A stretch of 56,126 nucleotides of DNA from Phycisphaeraceae bacterium (GCA_028277745.1 JANQFR010000046.1:1-56126); one strand, 5' to 3'; positions 43,357 through 52,344 are shown, counted from the first letter of the stretch. Program-made: numbers and translations. Notes: generated by a model from the sequence alone, not told the origin.

Positions 43357-44688
43357 CTACTCCGACGCCGCGTCGGGGTCGCAGAGGCGGGTGGCGCCGG
43401 GGCCGAGGGTGATGGCGTTTTTGCCCTGCTTTTTGGAGAGCATGGCCATGGCGTCGGCGCGGGCGAGCAGTTCTTCGGGCGTGGCGCCGTCCCAGGGGAA
43501 GGACGCCAGCCCGCCGGAGATGGTCAGGGCGCCGGGGGCCTCTTCGAGGAGCTTGGGGAAGCGGTGCTGGCAGACGGCGTGCTGGAACCGCTTGGCGGCG
43601 GCGAGGACGTTCTGGGGGTGTTGCCCGGCGTGGGGGTCTTCGGGCCGGCGGGGCCCCTCGGCGTCCCAGAAGATGACGGCGAACTCGTCGCCGCCGATCC
43701 GCGCCACCACGTCGTGCTCACGCACGACCGACTGCATGAGCTTGGCGGTCTCGGTGAGAATCTCGTCACCCGCGGCGTGGCCGTACTTGTCGTTGTAGAG
43801 CTTGAAGTCGTCGATATCGAAGACCAGCAGGGTCACCTGTGAGCGGTCGTGGCGGGCGTGGTTGAGGATCCGCTTGAGGAACCGGGCGAAGTAGCGGCGG
43901 TTCCAGGCCCCGGTCAGCTCATCGCGCATGGCCAGGTGCTTGAGCCGATGGAACTGGTCATCCAGCGCCAGCCAGTGGCCCAGCCACTGGGCCCAGGGCT
44001 CGAGCTGCACGCCCGCCTTGGGCCCGGGCATGTGCAGGTGGCCGTAGGCGGCGTCGCGGTAGGTCACGGGGGTCTGGGCGTGGCTCGCGGGGATGGCGGC
44101 GGGGTCGAGGGCCCACTCCACGCCGGTGAGGCCCGACTGGGAATTGATCATCTGAAGGGCGGTCCGCTTGAGGTCGGGCTTGCGGTGAAGGATCGCTTCG
44201 ACGAGGTCGGTGTCGCCCAGCCCGTCGTTCGTTTCGTCGGCCGGCGGGGAGGCCGGGGGGGCGGCGGGAGGCGGCGGGGAAACACCCAGCACATCAGCGA
44301 GCAAGGGGCGATCGAACGCCGGGGGCAGGTGCGCGTCAAACCCCGACCGGAGGGCGGCTTCGATGAGCGCCTGTTGCTGCTCATCGCCCACTACAATCAG
44401 CTTGGCCTGGGGCGCGAGTTCCCGCAGGCCCCGTCCCGCTGAGTCGGCCAGGTTGTCGAGCGCGTCGACCGGGCCGATCACCGCGTCCGCGGCCCGGTGG
44501 GCCAGGGCGCCCATGGCCGAGAGGAAGCTCGGCGTCGGCGTCACGTCCCACACCCCTTCGAGACCGGCCAGGGCGTCGGACACGCGGCCGGCCAGCCCAT
44601 CGCGATCGACCACCAGGACGCAACGCTTGGACGACGCGATCCGTAGCGGTTCAGCGGGTGAAGCGGAATGGGGCAGAGAGGCGTTCAT
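43357..44688 (-). CDS. Diguanylate cyclase (GGDEF domain)
   Basis: The product has 443 residues. Residues about 20-135 look like a receiver-type fold without a clear phosphorylation site; 136-155 is a Pro-rich linker. The GGDEF domain begins at about 253 (LAMRDELTGAWNRRYFARFLKRIL) and has the intact active site GGDEF at 332-336 and an inhibitory I-site R323-E-H-D326 five residues before it. It should make cyclic di-GMP and be product-inhibited. It overlaps the upstream gene by 4 nt (ATGA), so the two work together. Confidence 0.92.
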   Translation of the reverse strand: MNASLPHSASPAEPLRIASSKRCVLVVDRDGLAGRVSDALAGLEGVWDVTPTPSFLSAMGALAHRAADAVIGPVDALDNLADSAGRGLRELAPQAKLIVVGDEQQQALIEAALRSGFDAHLPPAFDRPLLADVLGVSPPPPAAPPASPPADETNDGLGDTDLVEAILHRKPDLKRTALQMINSQSGLTGVEWALDPAAIPASHAQTPVTYRDAAYGHLHMPGPKAGVQLEPWAQWLGHWLALDDQFHRLKHLAMRDELTGAWNRRYFARFLKRILNHARHDRSQVTLLVFDIDDFKLYNDKYGHAAGDEILTETAKLMQSVVREHDVVARIGGDEFAVIFWDAEGPRRPEDPHAGQHPQNVLAAAKRFQHAVCQHRFPKLLEEAPGALTISGGLASFPWDGATPEELLARADAMAMLSKKQGKNAITLGPGATRLCDPDAASE

Positions 44689-45215
44689 GGCTTCCAGGGA
44701 TCACTGGCCGGCTGGGTGGGATCATCGGCGCCCGCCATGGGGCCCAGAAGCATCGTGAGCTCCTCTTCGCTGATCAACGGTCCGCCGCTGTCGGCCTCGG
44801 CGGGGACCTTGACGACGATCGGGGCGACGCGGCGGGGCGCATCACTATGCCGGGCCCGATCGGCGATGGGCTCGCGCTGCTCGCCGTTGCGGGGCGGGAC
44901 GGGCTCGGGAACAGGAGCGGCGGGCGTCTGAGCCCGGTCGGCGGGGGTGAGGGAAGGCTGGCCGGCGGGATCGATCCGGTAGCGCCAGACCTTGGTGGGC
45001 GCGTGGTGCTCGGCGACCGCCCGGGTCAGGTCCCGCGTCAACGCCGGGGGGGTCTGGCCTGCGAGCACGACCGCCTCGGCCGGGCCTTGGGCCAGGTCGA
45101 CCATCACCTCGGCGGCATCGCCGCGCACCGATACGGAGCCGCCCTTTTTCGTCAACGCCGACAAGAGTTCTGCGGGCGCCGCACTGCCTGACGAAACCAG
45201 GACGATAAATCGCAT
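44685..45215 (-). CDS. Receiver-like protein of the GGDEF operon
   Basis: The product has 176 residues from ATG at 45215, which has a strong GGAGG-type site 10 nt upstream. A GTG at 45269 adds 18 residues and is supported by a -10 TAAACT exactly 6 nt before it, so either start may be used. The N-terminus MRFIVLVSSGSAAPAELLSALTKKGGSVSVRGDAAEVMVDLAQGPAEAVVLAG resembles a receiver fold without the phosphorylation Asp; the rest is Pro/Ala/Asp-rich and probably disordered. It may be a partner of the cyclase encoded next. Confidence 0.6.
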   Translation of the reverse strand: MRFIVLVSSGSAAPAELLSALTKKGGSVSVRGDAAEVMVDLAQGPAEAVVLAGQTPPALTRDLTRAVAEHHAPTKVWRYRIDPAGQPSLTPADRAQTPAAPVPEPVPPRNGEQREPIADRARHSDAPRRVAPIVVKVPAEADSGGPLISEEELTMLLGPMAGADDPTQPASDPWKP

Positions 45216-45275
45216 CGGCTTGCGCCCCTCCACGGCGGCCACCGACCGGCTGGACCGATCGTCTCTCACACCACA

Positions 45276-45304
45276 AGTTTACCTCATGAATCGCGGTTGC
45301 CCAA
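45276..45304 (-). promoter_or_regulatory. Promoter TTGGGC-N17-TAAACT of the GGDEF operon
   Basis: On the minus strand TTGGGC (45304-45299), 17 nt, TAAACT (45281-45276), then 6 nt and GTG at 45269. Transcription should begin near 45269; translation then starts leaderless at GTG or internally at the ATG at 45215. Confidence 0.55.
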
Positions 45305-45437
45305 TCTGAGGCCGGAAAAAGCCCCCGTCAAGGGCCGTCGCGGGAGGGGCTTGCATGGCCAAAGCCTCCAAGGGTTGATAAAGTCTGCGCGTAGAGCGCC
45401 TGGCTCCACTCATGTAGACCGCAAGGGAACCGCGTTG

Positions 45438-47243
45438 ATGTTCATCCTGGCCGCTGGAGCGGTGTCCGCCACCGAGATCACGGTTTTTCTGCTCTCGTTT
45501 GGCGTGCTGCTGGGCATGGCCCGACTATTCGGGGAAATCGCACGGAAACTGGGGCAACCCACGGTGCTGGGCGAGATCCTGGCGGGCGTGGTCCTGGGCC
45601 AGACGGTGCTGGCGTACTTCAGCCCGGAGCTGTACGGCTTTCTTTTCCCGTCCTACGCAGACCCCGCATCTTCCGCCAACGGCGCAGACGGCGCGGTCGT
45701 CTACAGCAACGTCCGCGTCGCGTTCGACATGTTCCTGGTCCTGTGTGTGGCGTTCCTGCTGCTGGTCGCGGGCCTGGAGGTCGACCTGTCGAGCGTGTGG
45801 CGGCAGGGTAAGGCGGCGGCGTCGGTGAGCATCGCGGGGATGGTCATCCCGTTCGCCCTGGGCTTTGGCGCCTGCTACGCGGCCGGGCTCACGGTGGGGC
45901 CCGAGGCGGCGGGGATGGGGGCCGACGCGGACGCGTTGGCGTTTGCGCTGTTCGTCGGCATCGCGATGTCGATCACCGCGCTGCCGGTGATCGCCAAGAT
46001 CCTGATGGACCTGAACATGCTCAAGTCCGACCTGGGCATGCTGGTGATGAGCTCGGCGATGGTCAACGACCTGATCGGCTGGATCGGGTTCGCGATCGTG
46101 CTGGCGATGATCAGCGTCAGCGACCCGACGGAGGCGGTGGTGGGGCCGGGCGCGGGGAGCGTGGTGTGGACGATCGTGCTGACGCTGGGATTCGTGGGCG
46201 GCATGCTGACCATCGGCCGGGTGCTGGTGCACCGGAGTCTGCCGTATGTGCAGGCCAACACGGCTTGGCCGGGGGGCACGATCGCGTTCGTGCTGGTGAT
46301 CGCGCTGTTCGCGGCGGCGCTGACCGAGTGGATCGGGATCCACTCGATCTTCGGAGCCTTCATCGCGGGGGTGGTGATCGGCGACAGCGCGCACCTCAAG
46401 GAGCGGACCCGCGACACGATCGAACAGTTCATCACCAACATCTTCGCGCCGGTGTTTTTCGCCAGCATCGCGCTGCGGGTGAACTTCGTGGCGGAGTTCG
46501 ACCTGTTCCTGGTCGTGGGCGTGCTGACGATCGCGATCATCGGCAAGCTGTTCGGCTGCTACCTGGGGGCGAAGCTGGTGGGGATGGGGCCGCGTGAATC
46601 GTGGGCGACCGGGTTCGGCATGTGCGCGCGGGGCGCGATGGAGATCATCCTGGGCCAGCTGGCCCTGGAGGCCGAGCTGATCACCGAGCCGATGTTCGTG
46701 GCGATCGTGATCATGGCGTTGGTGACGAGCCTGTTCCCCGGGCCGGTGATGCAGTGGCTGCTGGGTCAGAAGCAGCGGCGCAACCTGGCCGACGTGATCG
46801 CCGACAAGCGGTACATCCCCCGCCTCAGCGCGTCGACGGCCACAGAGGCGATCCGCGAGCTGACGCCGCTGGCGGCGGCGGCGATCGGCCACGACGCCGA
46901 CGAGCTGACCAAGAGCGTGCTCCGCCGCGAGCGGATCGTGCCGACCGGCCTGGAGCACGGCCTGGCGGTGCCGCACGCCGCGGTGCCCGGGCTGAAAAAA
47001 CCGACCGTCGTAATCGGCGTCAGCGAGCACGGGGTCGACTTCAACTCCCGCGACGGCGAGCCGGCCCACATCATCTGCCTGCTGATCAGCTCCGCCGAGT
47101 CCCAGACCGATCAGATCGAGCTGCTGGACATGGTCGCCCGCGCCTTCGCGGACGAACAGGCCCGTGACGCGGCGCGCTGGGCCGGCACGTTCACCGAGTT
47201 CAAAGCCGCGCTGACGGTCCACACGACCAAGGCGGCGCACTGA
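45438..47243 (+). CDS. CPA2-type cation/proton antiporter fused to PTS IIA domain (1)
   Basis: The product has 601 residues from ATG at 45438. Residues 1-440 are a CPA2 antiporter with about 12 helices; VLGEILAGVVLG, AMSITALPVIAKIL and SSAMVNDLIGW carry family motifs, with the Asn-Asp pair at the ion site. Residues about 455-600 are a complete type-2 EIIA domain with phosphorylatable His513 in HGLAVPHAAV. The fusion would let PTS phosphorylation control Na+ or K+/H+ exchange. It is 48 nt upstream of a second copy. Confidence 0.9.
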   Translation: MFILAAGAVSATEITVFLLSFGVLLGMARLFGEIARKLGQPTVLGEILAGVVLGQTVLAYFSPELYGFLFPSYADPASSANGADGAVVYSNVRVAFDMFLVLCVAFLLLVAGLEVDLSSVWRQGKAAASVSIAGMVIPFALGFGACYAAGLTVGPEAAGMGADADALAFALFVGIAMSITALPVIAKILMDLNMLKSDLGMLVMSSAMVNDLIGWIGFAIVLAMISVSDPTEAVVGPGAGSVVWTIVLTLGFVGGMLTIGRVLVHRSLPYVQANTAWPGGTIAFVLVIALFAAALTEWIGIHSIFGAFIAGVVIGDSAHLKERTRDTIEQFITNIFAPVFFASIALRVNFVAEFDLFLVVGVLTIAIIGKLFGCYLGAKLVGMGPRESWATGFGMCARGAMEIILGQLALEAELITEPMFVAIVIMALVTSLFPGPVMQWLLGQKQRRNLADVIADKRYIPRLSASTATEAIRELTPLAAAAIGHDADELTKSVLRRERIVPTGLEHGLAVPHAAVPGLKKPTVVIGVSEHGVDFNSRDGEPAHIICLLISSAESQTDQIELLDMVARAFADEQARDAARWAGTFTEFKAALTVHTTKAAH

Positions 47244-47277
47244 CCGGCCGGGGCTGCACGCCGCCCTTCATTACGGT

Positions 47278-47283
47278 TAAACT
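47278..47283 (+). promoter_or_regulatory. -10 element (TAAACT) 8 nt before the second antiporter
   Basis: TAAACT is followed by 8 nt and the ATG at 47292. No ribosome site fits. It suggests that the second paralogue can be transcribed alone. Confidence 0.45.
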
Positions 47284-47291
47284 TCCCGCAC

Positions 47292-49079
47292 ATGTACGCC
47301 ATCGCGGCCGAGTCTCTCAAACCTTCTGAAGTCACCGTCCTGCTGCTGGACATCGCGGTTCTCCTCGGGTTGGCGCGCGTCCTGGGCGAGCTGGCCCGGC
47401 GGTGGCACATGCCCGCGGTGCTGGGCGAGATCCTCGCCGGGATCGTCCTGGGCCCGACGCTGCTGGGAGCGTTCCTGCCCGTGGAGATGTTCACCTGGGT
47501 CTTCCCGCCCGAGGGCGACACGACCGTCGCCCTCGACGGCTTCGTCCTGCTCTCGGCGACCCTGTTGCTGTTCGTCGTCGGGCTCGAGGTCGACCTGTCC
47601 ACCGTCTGGCGCCAGGGGCTGGCGGCGATCAGCGTCAGCATCGGCGGCATCGCCCTGCCCTTCGCGGTCGGCTTCATCATCGCCTACGGGTATCCGGGCC
47701 TGCTCGGCGCCGGGCCCCGCGGCGCCAACGCGCCCATCGCGTTCGCCGTGTTCGTCGGCATCGCCCTGTCCATCACCGCCCTGCCGGTGATCGCCAAGAT
47801 CCTGCTCGACCTGAACCTGGCCAAGTCCGACATGGGCATGCTGATCATCAGCTCGGCGATGCTCAACGACCTGGTCGGCTGGATCGGGTTCGCGGTGGTG
47901 CTGGCGCTGCTGCCCGTCGCCCCGGGCGTCGCCGAGGCGGCCGCATCCAACGGCGGCGGGCAGGTGGTTACGACGATCGTGCTCACCATCGCGTTCCTGG
48001 TGCTGATGCTCACCGTCGGACGCTGGCTCTGCCACCGGGCGCTGCCCTACGTCCAGGCCCACTGGTCCTGGCCGGGCGGCACCATGGCGTTCGTCTTCGT
48101 CATCGCCCTGCTCTGCGCCGCGTTCACCGAGTACCTGGGCATCCACTCGATCTTCGGCGCGTTCATCGCCGGCGTCGCCATCGGCGACTCGCACCACCTC
48201 AAGGAACGCACCCGCGACACCATCCACCAGTTCGTCATGAACATCTTCGCCCCGGTGTTCTTCGCCAGCATCGGGCTGCGGATCAACTTCATCGACAAGT
48301 TCGACCTCACCGCCGTCGCCATCGTCGGCTCGATCGCGCTGTTCGGCAAGGTCGCCGGCTCGTTCCTCGGCGCCCGGGTCTCGCGGATGTCCTACCGCGA
48401 ATCGTTCGCCACCGGCTTCGGCATGGCCGCCCAGGGCGCGGTCGGCATCATCCTCGGCCAGCTGGCGCGCGACGCGGGCCTCATCAGCGACGAACTTATG
48501 GTCGCCATCGTCATCATGGCCCTGGGCACCTCCATGCTCTCGGGGCCCGCGATGCAGCGGATCCTGCAGCGCAAGCAGAAACGCACGCTGCTGAGCTTCC
48601 TCACCGACAAGCACGTCATCACCGAGCCCAAGGCGCGCGACATCAACCAGAGCATCGGCGAATTGTCCCGCCGCGCCGCCGAGATCACCGGCCTCGAAGG
48701 CAACGCGATCTACGAAGCTGTGCTCCAGCGTGAGCGGATCATGCACACCGGCCTGCCCCACGGCCTGGCGGTGCCCCACGCCCGGCTCGACGACCTGCCC
48801 CGGCCCTGCCTGGTCATCGCCCGCAACCGCACCGGCATCGACTTCGACGCCGCCGACGGCGAGCCCGCCCGGCTCATCGCCCTGCTGCTGACCCCCTCCG
48901 ACCAGCCCGACACTCAGATCGAGTTGCTCTCGCTCTTCGCCACCACGTTCAACCGCGCCGCCGTCCGCCGGCAGGCCATGGAAATCCAGACCCCCACCGA
49001 GTTCCTCGCCATGCTCAACCAGGCCGGCGCCGAGTCGGAGTTGATCCTGCATGATGACCACACCCTCGGCATGCCTTAA
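47292..49079 (+). CDS. CPA2-type cation/proton antiporter fused to PTS IIA domain (2)
   Basis: The product has 595 residues, a paralogue of the previous gene through its whole length: VLGEILAGIVLGPTLL, ALSITALPVIAKILLDLNLAKSDMGMLIISSAMLNDLVGW, and the IIA domain with His496 in HGLAVPHARL. A TAAACT -10 lies 8 nt before the ATG, suggesting its own near-leaderless transcript although the upstream gene ends only 48 nt away. Sequence differences in loops and in the IIA domain suggest different ions or signals. Confidence 0.9.
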   Translation: MYAIAAESLKPSEVTVLLLDIAVLLGLARVLGELARRWHMPAVLGEILAGIVLGPTLLGAFLPVEMFTWVFPPEGDTTVALDGFVLLSATLLLFVVGLEVDLSTVWRQGLAAISVSIGGIALPFAVGFIIAYGYPGLLGAGPRGANAPIAFAVFVGIALSITALPVIAKILLDLNLAKSDMGMLIISSAMLNDLVGWIGFAVVLALLPVAPGVAEAAASNGGGQVVTTIVLTIAFLVLMLTVGRWLCHRALPYVQAHWSWPGGTMAFVFVIALLCAAFTEYLGIHSIFGAFIAGVAIGDSHHLKERTRDTIHQFVMNIFAPVFFASIGLRINFIDKFDLTAVAIVGSIALFGKVAGSFLGARVSRMSYRESFATGFGMAAQGAVGIILGQLARDAGLISDELMVAIVIMALGTSMLSGPAMQRILQRKQKRTLLSFLTDKHVITEPKARDINQSIGELSRRAAEITGLEGNAIYEAVLQRERIMHTGLPHGLAVPHARLDDLPRPCLVIARNRTGIDFDAADGEPARLIALLLTPSDQPDTQIELLSLFATTFNRAAVRRQAMEIQTPTEFLAMLNQAGAESELILHDDHTLGMP

Positions 49080-49082
49080 GCT
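49077..49082 (+). promoter_or_regulatory. -10 element (TAAGCT) 6 nt before a small membrane-anchored gene
   Basis: TAAGCT overlaps the antiporter stop codon and is followed by TTTGGC and the ATG at 49089. Predicted leaderless. The match to the -10 consensus is weak, and cotranscription from upstream is also possible. Confidence 0.35.
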
Positions 49083-49088
49083 TTTGGC

Positions 49089-49466
49089 ATGACCCGCGCC
49101 CGATCCCGCATCTTCATCACCCTCATGGCCATCGCCATGTTGGTGCTCGTCCTGCTCGCGACCGTCTCCCGCCAGCCGCAGCACCGCCTGCCCATGCACC
49201 CCGACGACGAGCTGACCGAAGAACTTGTCATCGACGGCTCCCGGGCCGTGCTCCTGCGACACGGCCTCACGCCCCTCGCGCCCCTGCCCAACCCCACCGG
49301 CGACGGCGTGCAGGCGTACGCGCCCTGGCCCGACGACCCCGTCTACGGCTACATCCGCTGGGAGGTCGAAACCGACCCGTCCAACCCCGATCCCGTCTGG
49401 CAGGTCCGCGTCAAGAAGCTCAAGGACCAGTTCATCGGCTGGCCGACGCCGGTGCGCACGGATTAG
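49089..49466 (+). CDS. Small membrane-anchored hypothetical protein
   Basis: The product has 125 residues. A basic start and one hydrophobic helix (RIFITLMAIAMLVLVLLATV, about residues 8-27) suggest a signal anchor; the rest is a small exported domain with Pro/Asp-rich sequence (YAPWPDDPVYGYIRWEVETD). I do not recognise it. It starts 9 nt after the second antiporter stop and is followed by a palindromic repeat. Confidence 0.65.
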   Translation: MTRARSRIFITLMAIAMLVLVLLATVSRQPQHRLPMHPDDELTEELVIDGSRAVLLRHGLTPLAPLPNPTGDGVQAYAPWPDDPVYGYIRWEVETDPSNPDPVWQVRVKKLKDQFIGWPTPVRTD

Positions 49467-49473
49467 CAGGAAG

Positions 49474-49530
49474 GGGTAGCCGGGCCGCTACGCGGCCCTG
49501 GCCCAGGCGGGCGTAGCCCGCCGGCTAAGG
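49474..49530. repeat. Paired palindromic intergenic repeat, family A variant
   Basis: The left hairpin (GTAGCCGGGCCGC / GCGGCCCTGG) and the right hairpin (GGCGGGC / GCCCGCC) end in GGCTAAGG. The flanks TAGCCG and CGGCTA are inverted. The stem sequence differs from other copies, but the ends agree. Confidence 0.6.
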
Positions 49531-49571
49531 TCAGATAGACGCCACACCGCAAACGGTAGAATTCTTCGGCC

Positions 49572-50552
49572 ATGCCCGTCGTCGTCTGCGACCAACTCGG
49601 CAAGACCTACCGGGTCGCCAACAAGCCCCCCGGGCTGGGGGGCACGCTGCGCCACTTCGTCCGGCGACGCTACAAAGATGTCGAAGCGGTCAAGGATATC
49701 TCCTTCACCATCGAGCCCGGCGAGATCGTCGGCTTCCTCGGCCCCAACGGCGCAGGCAAAACCACCACCCTCAAGATGCTCACCGGCCTGATCCATCCCT
49801 CGGCCGGACGATGCGACGTGCTCGGTCACACGCCGTTCGGCCGCGACCGCGACTTCCTCCGACGCATCACCCTCGTCATGGGCCAGAAGCAGCAGCTCAT
49901 CTGGGACCTGCCCGCGATGGATTCGCTGCGGATCAACGCCGCGGTCTACGACGTGCCGGACCGCGACGCCAAGGCGCGCATCGACGAGCTCGCCGGCCTG
50001 CTCGATCTGGACGACGAGCTGACCCGCCCCGTGCGTAAGCTCTCGCTGGGCGAACGCATGAAGTGCGAACTCGTCGCCGCCCTGCTCCACCACCCCAAGG
50101 TGCTGTTCCTCGACGAGCCCACGCTCGGCCTTGACGTCAACGCCCAGACCGCGGTCCGCCGCTTCCTCTGCGAATACAACCAGAAGCAGGGCGCCGCCAT
50201 CCTCCTCACCAGCCACTACATGGCCGACATCACCGCCCTGTGCGACCGGGTGATCCTCATCCACCAGGGCGCGCTGATGTACGACGGCTCGCTCGACGGC
50301 ATCATCCAACGCTTCGCCCCGTTCCGCGAGGTCAAGGTCGAGTTCGACAGCGACGTGACCGAATCGGCCCTGCGGCCCTACGGCGAAGTCGAGTCGCTCG
50401 ACGGCCGGGTCGCCCGACTGCTCGTCCGCCGCGACGACCTGACCCAGCGCATCGCCCGCCTGTTCAACGAGCAGCAGGTCGCCGACCTGACCGTGGCCGA
50501 CCCGCCGATCGAAGACGTGATCGGCAAGCTGTTCGCGGAGGGCGCGGCATGA
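49572..50552 (+). CDS. ABC-2 type transporter ATP-binding protein
   Basis: The product has 326 residues. Walker A GFLGPNGAGKTTTLKMLTGL, signature LSLGERMKCELVAALL, Walker B VLFLDEPTLGLD and the switch His (LLTSHYM) are complete. An N-terminal stretch (KTYRVANKPPGLGGTLRHFVRRRYKDVEAV) is typical of the group that pairs with DUF990 permeases (viologen-type exporters). A TAGAAT sequence lies 9 nt before the ATG. The stop overlaps the first permease start (ATGA), so the three genes form one exporter. Confidence 0.93.
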   Translation: MPVVVCDQLGKTYRVANKPPGLGGTLRHFVRRRYKDVEAVKDISFTIEPGEIVGFLGPNGAGKTTTLKMLTGLIHPSAGRCDVLGHTPFGRDRDFLRRITLVMGQKQQLIWDLPAMDSLRINAAVYDVPDRDAKARIDELAGLLDLDDELTRPVRKLSLGERMKCELVAALLHHPKVLFLDEPTLGLDVNAQTAVRRFLCEYNQKQGAAILLTSHYMADITALCDRVILIHQGALMYDGSLDGIIQRFAPFREVKVEFDSDVTESALRPYGEVESLDGRVARLLVRRDDLTQRIARLFNEQQVADLTVADPPIEDVIGKLFAEGAA

Positions 50553-51364
50553 CGTCGGCGGTCCGCAAGCTCCGCGCGATGACCGGCGTGTACTACGCGC
50601 TCATGGTCGAGTACCGCGCCGAGATCGTGCTGTGGGCGGTCTCCACTTCGCTGCCGCTGATCATGATGGGCGTGTGGGTGCAGGCCGGCGCCAGCGGAGA
50701 CTTCAAGCTCGACGCCACCCAGATGGCCCGCTACTTCATCGCGGTGTTCCTCATCCGCCAGCTCTCGGTCGTTTGGGTGATCCACGACTTCGAGTGGCAG
50801 GTGGTGAGCGGGAGGCTGTCGCCGCTGCTGCTGCAGCCGATCGACCCGGCGTGGCGGTTCGTGCTGATGCACGTGGGCGAGCAGCTCTCGCGCCTGCCGA
50901 TCGTGCTGGTGCTGACGGCTTTGTGCTTCTCGCTCTACCCCGCCGCCCTGTGGGGCGACGCGCAGACGCCGGGCTGGTGGACCCCGTCGCTTTGGCAGGT
51001 GGTGCTGGCCGTGGTCGGCTGCTACTGCGCGTTTGTGCTGCGGTTCCTGATGCAGTACAGCTTCGCGATGGGCGCGTTCTGGTTCGAGCGCGTCGCCGCC
51101 AGCCACAACCTGATCTTTCTGCCGTACCTGTTCCTCTCGGGCATCGTCATCCCGCTGGAGGAGCTACCGCCGTGGGCGTTCGACGTGGTGATGTGGACGC
51201 CGTTCCCGTATATGGTCTGGTTCCCGGCCACGATCCTGGCCGACGGCGAGGCCCCGTACGTCAAAGGCTTTGCCGTCATCGCGGTGTGGGTGATCGTGCT
51301 GTGGATCGTCAACCGCCTGCTGTGGCGGGCGGGGTTGAAACACTACTCGGCGATGGGGGCGTGA
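50549..51364 (+). CDS. ABC-2 type permease (first subunit)
   Basis: The product has 271 residues. Start ATG at 50549 overlaps the ATPase stop. About six membrane helices and the family's conserved VVSGRLSPLLLQPIDPAWRFVLMHVGEQLSRLPIV loop are seen, then FLSGIVIPLEELPPWAFDVVMWTPFPYMVWFP. It is one half of a heterodimeric ABC-2 exporter; the substrate is unknown. A palindromic repeat separates it from the second permease. Confidence 0.88.
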   Translation: MTSAVRKLRAMTGVYYALMVEYRAEIVLWAVSTSLPLIMMGVWVQAGASGDFKLDATQMARYFIAVFLIRQLSVVWVIHDFEWQVVSGRLSPLLLQPIDPAWRFVLMHVGEQLSRLPIVLVLTALCFSLYPAALWGDAQTPGWWTPSLWQVVLAVVGCYCAFVLRFLMQYSFAMGAFWFERVAASHNLIFLPYLFLSGIVIPLEELPPWAFDVVMWTPFPYMVWFPATILADGEAPYVKGFAVIAVWVIVLWIVNRLLWRAGLKHYSAMGA

Positions 51365-51365
51365 C

Positions 51366-51424
51366 GTTAGCCCCCGGCTCCGCCGGGGGATCCCACAGAC
51401 CCCGGGCGGAGCCCGGGGCTAACG
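51366..51424. repeat. Paired palindromic repeat, family A, inside the exporter operon
   Basis: The left unit GTTAGCCCCCGGC / GCCGGGGG and the right unit CCCCGGGC / GCCCGGGGCTAAC are inverted. It lies in the 93-bp space between two permease genes of one transporter, showing that the elements also insert within operons. Confidence 0.7.
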
Positions 51425-51457
51425 GGTGAAAGTAGTGGAAATGGATTGAGAACCCGC

Positions 51458-52249
51458 ATGACCCGCCACCTCAGAATCACCCGCCTCTTCTGGTCCGCGT
51501 CGATCGCGGCGGAGATGGAGTACCGCTCGAACTTCGTGCTGACCTTCGTCACCAGCGCGATGATGCTGGGCGGGGCGGTGCTGACCCTGGCGGTGCTGTT
51601 CCAGCACGACTACCAGATGGGCGGGTGGACCTGGCCGCAGGCGCTGATGGTGGTGGCGATCTACACCATCCTCGACGGCTTTCAGCAGACGTTCCTCGCG
51701 CCCAACCGCACCCGCATCACCGAGCTGGTGCGGGAGGGGACGCTGGACTTCGTGCTGCTTAAGCCGATCGACAGCCAGTTCTGGCTCAGCGTGTACAAGA
51801 TCAGCATCTGGGGCCTGCCCAACCTCGTGCTCGGGGTGGCGATGCTCATCTACGCTGGCATGCGGACCCGCCCGCCGCTGGACGCCGGCGACTACGCGCT
51901 GGGCCTGCCGATGATCGTGCTCGGCGTGGCCATCCTCTACGCCCTGGGCTACATGCTCAGCACCCTCACCGTCTGGTTCATCAAGATGAACAACATCACC
52001 TACGCCATGGCGGCCCTGCTCGAGGCCGGCCGCTACCCCATCCCCGCCTACCCGCTGCCGTACCGGGTGTTCTTCACCTTCGTGCTGCCGGTCGCGTTCA
52101 TGACGACCGTGCCGGCCCAGACGATGCTCGGCATGTCCGGCAGCGCCGTGTGGATCGTCGGGTCGCTGGGCGTGGCCGTCGTCATGCTGATCGCCGCCCG
52201 GCTGTTCTGGCGCTTCGCGCTGCGCTACTACACCAGCGCATCGAGTTGA
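51458..52249 (+). CDS. ABC-2 type permease (second subunit)
   Basis: The product has 263 residues from ATG at 51458. About six membrane helices: FVLTFVTSAMMLGGAVLTLAVLF, WPQALMVVAIYTILDGFQQTF, LPNLVLGVAMLIYAG, LPMIVLGVAILYALGYMLSTLTVWFI, and the ending YRVFFTFVLPVAFMTTVPAQTMLG. TLDFVLLKPIDSQFWLSVYK is the same loop as in the first subunit, so the two permeases are paralogues forming a heterodimer with the ATPase. Confidence 0.88.
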   Translation: MTRHLRITRLFWSASIAAEMEYRSNFVLTFVTSAMMLGGAVLTLAVLFQHDYQMGGWTWPQALMVVAIYTILDGFQQTFLAPNRTRITELVREGTLDFVLLKPIDSQFWLSVYKISIWGLPNLVLGVAMLIYAGMRTRPPLDAGDYALGLPMIVLGVAILYALGYMLSTLTVWFIKMNNITYAMAALLEAGRYPIPAYPLPYRVFFTFVLPVAFMTTVPAQTMLGMSGSAVWIVGSLGVAVVMLIAARLFWRFALRYYTSASS

Positions 52250-52309
52250 CCCGCCGTTCAGCGCCGGCCCGTAGGGCCGGGCTGTTGCTGACCGCGCCGC
52301 CGCGTTCCA

Positions 52310-52338
52310 TTGACGCCGCCCGCGCCGAGCCGGATGAT
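52310..52338 (+). promoter_or_regulatory. Promoter TTGACG-N17-GATGAT, zinc-ribbon gene 1
   Basis: TTGACG at 52310-52315, exactly 17 nt, GATGAT at 52333-52338, then 6 nt and ATG at 52345. The same geometry precedes the next two paralogues. Predicted leaderless transcript. The -10 is weak. Confidence 0.6.
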
Positions 52339-52344
52339 GTGCCA

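Noticed and set aside
47277..49262. 661-codon open frame antisense to the second antiporter
   Set aside because: Composition (Gly/Asp/Glu/Val/His runs) is that of a reversed membrane-protein gene.
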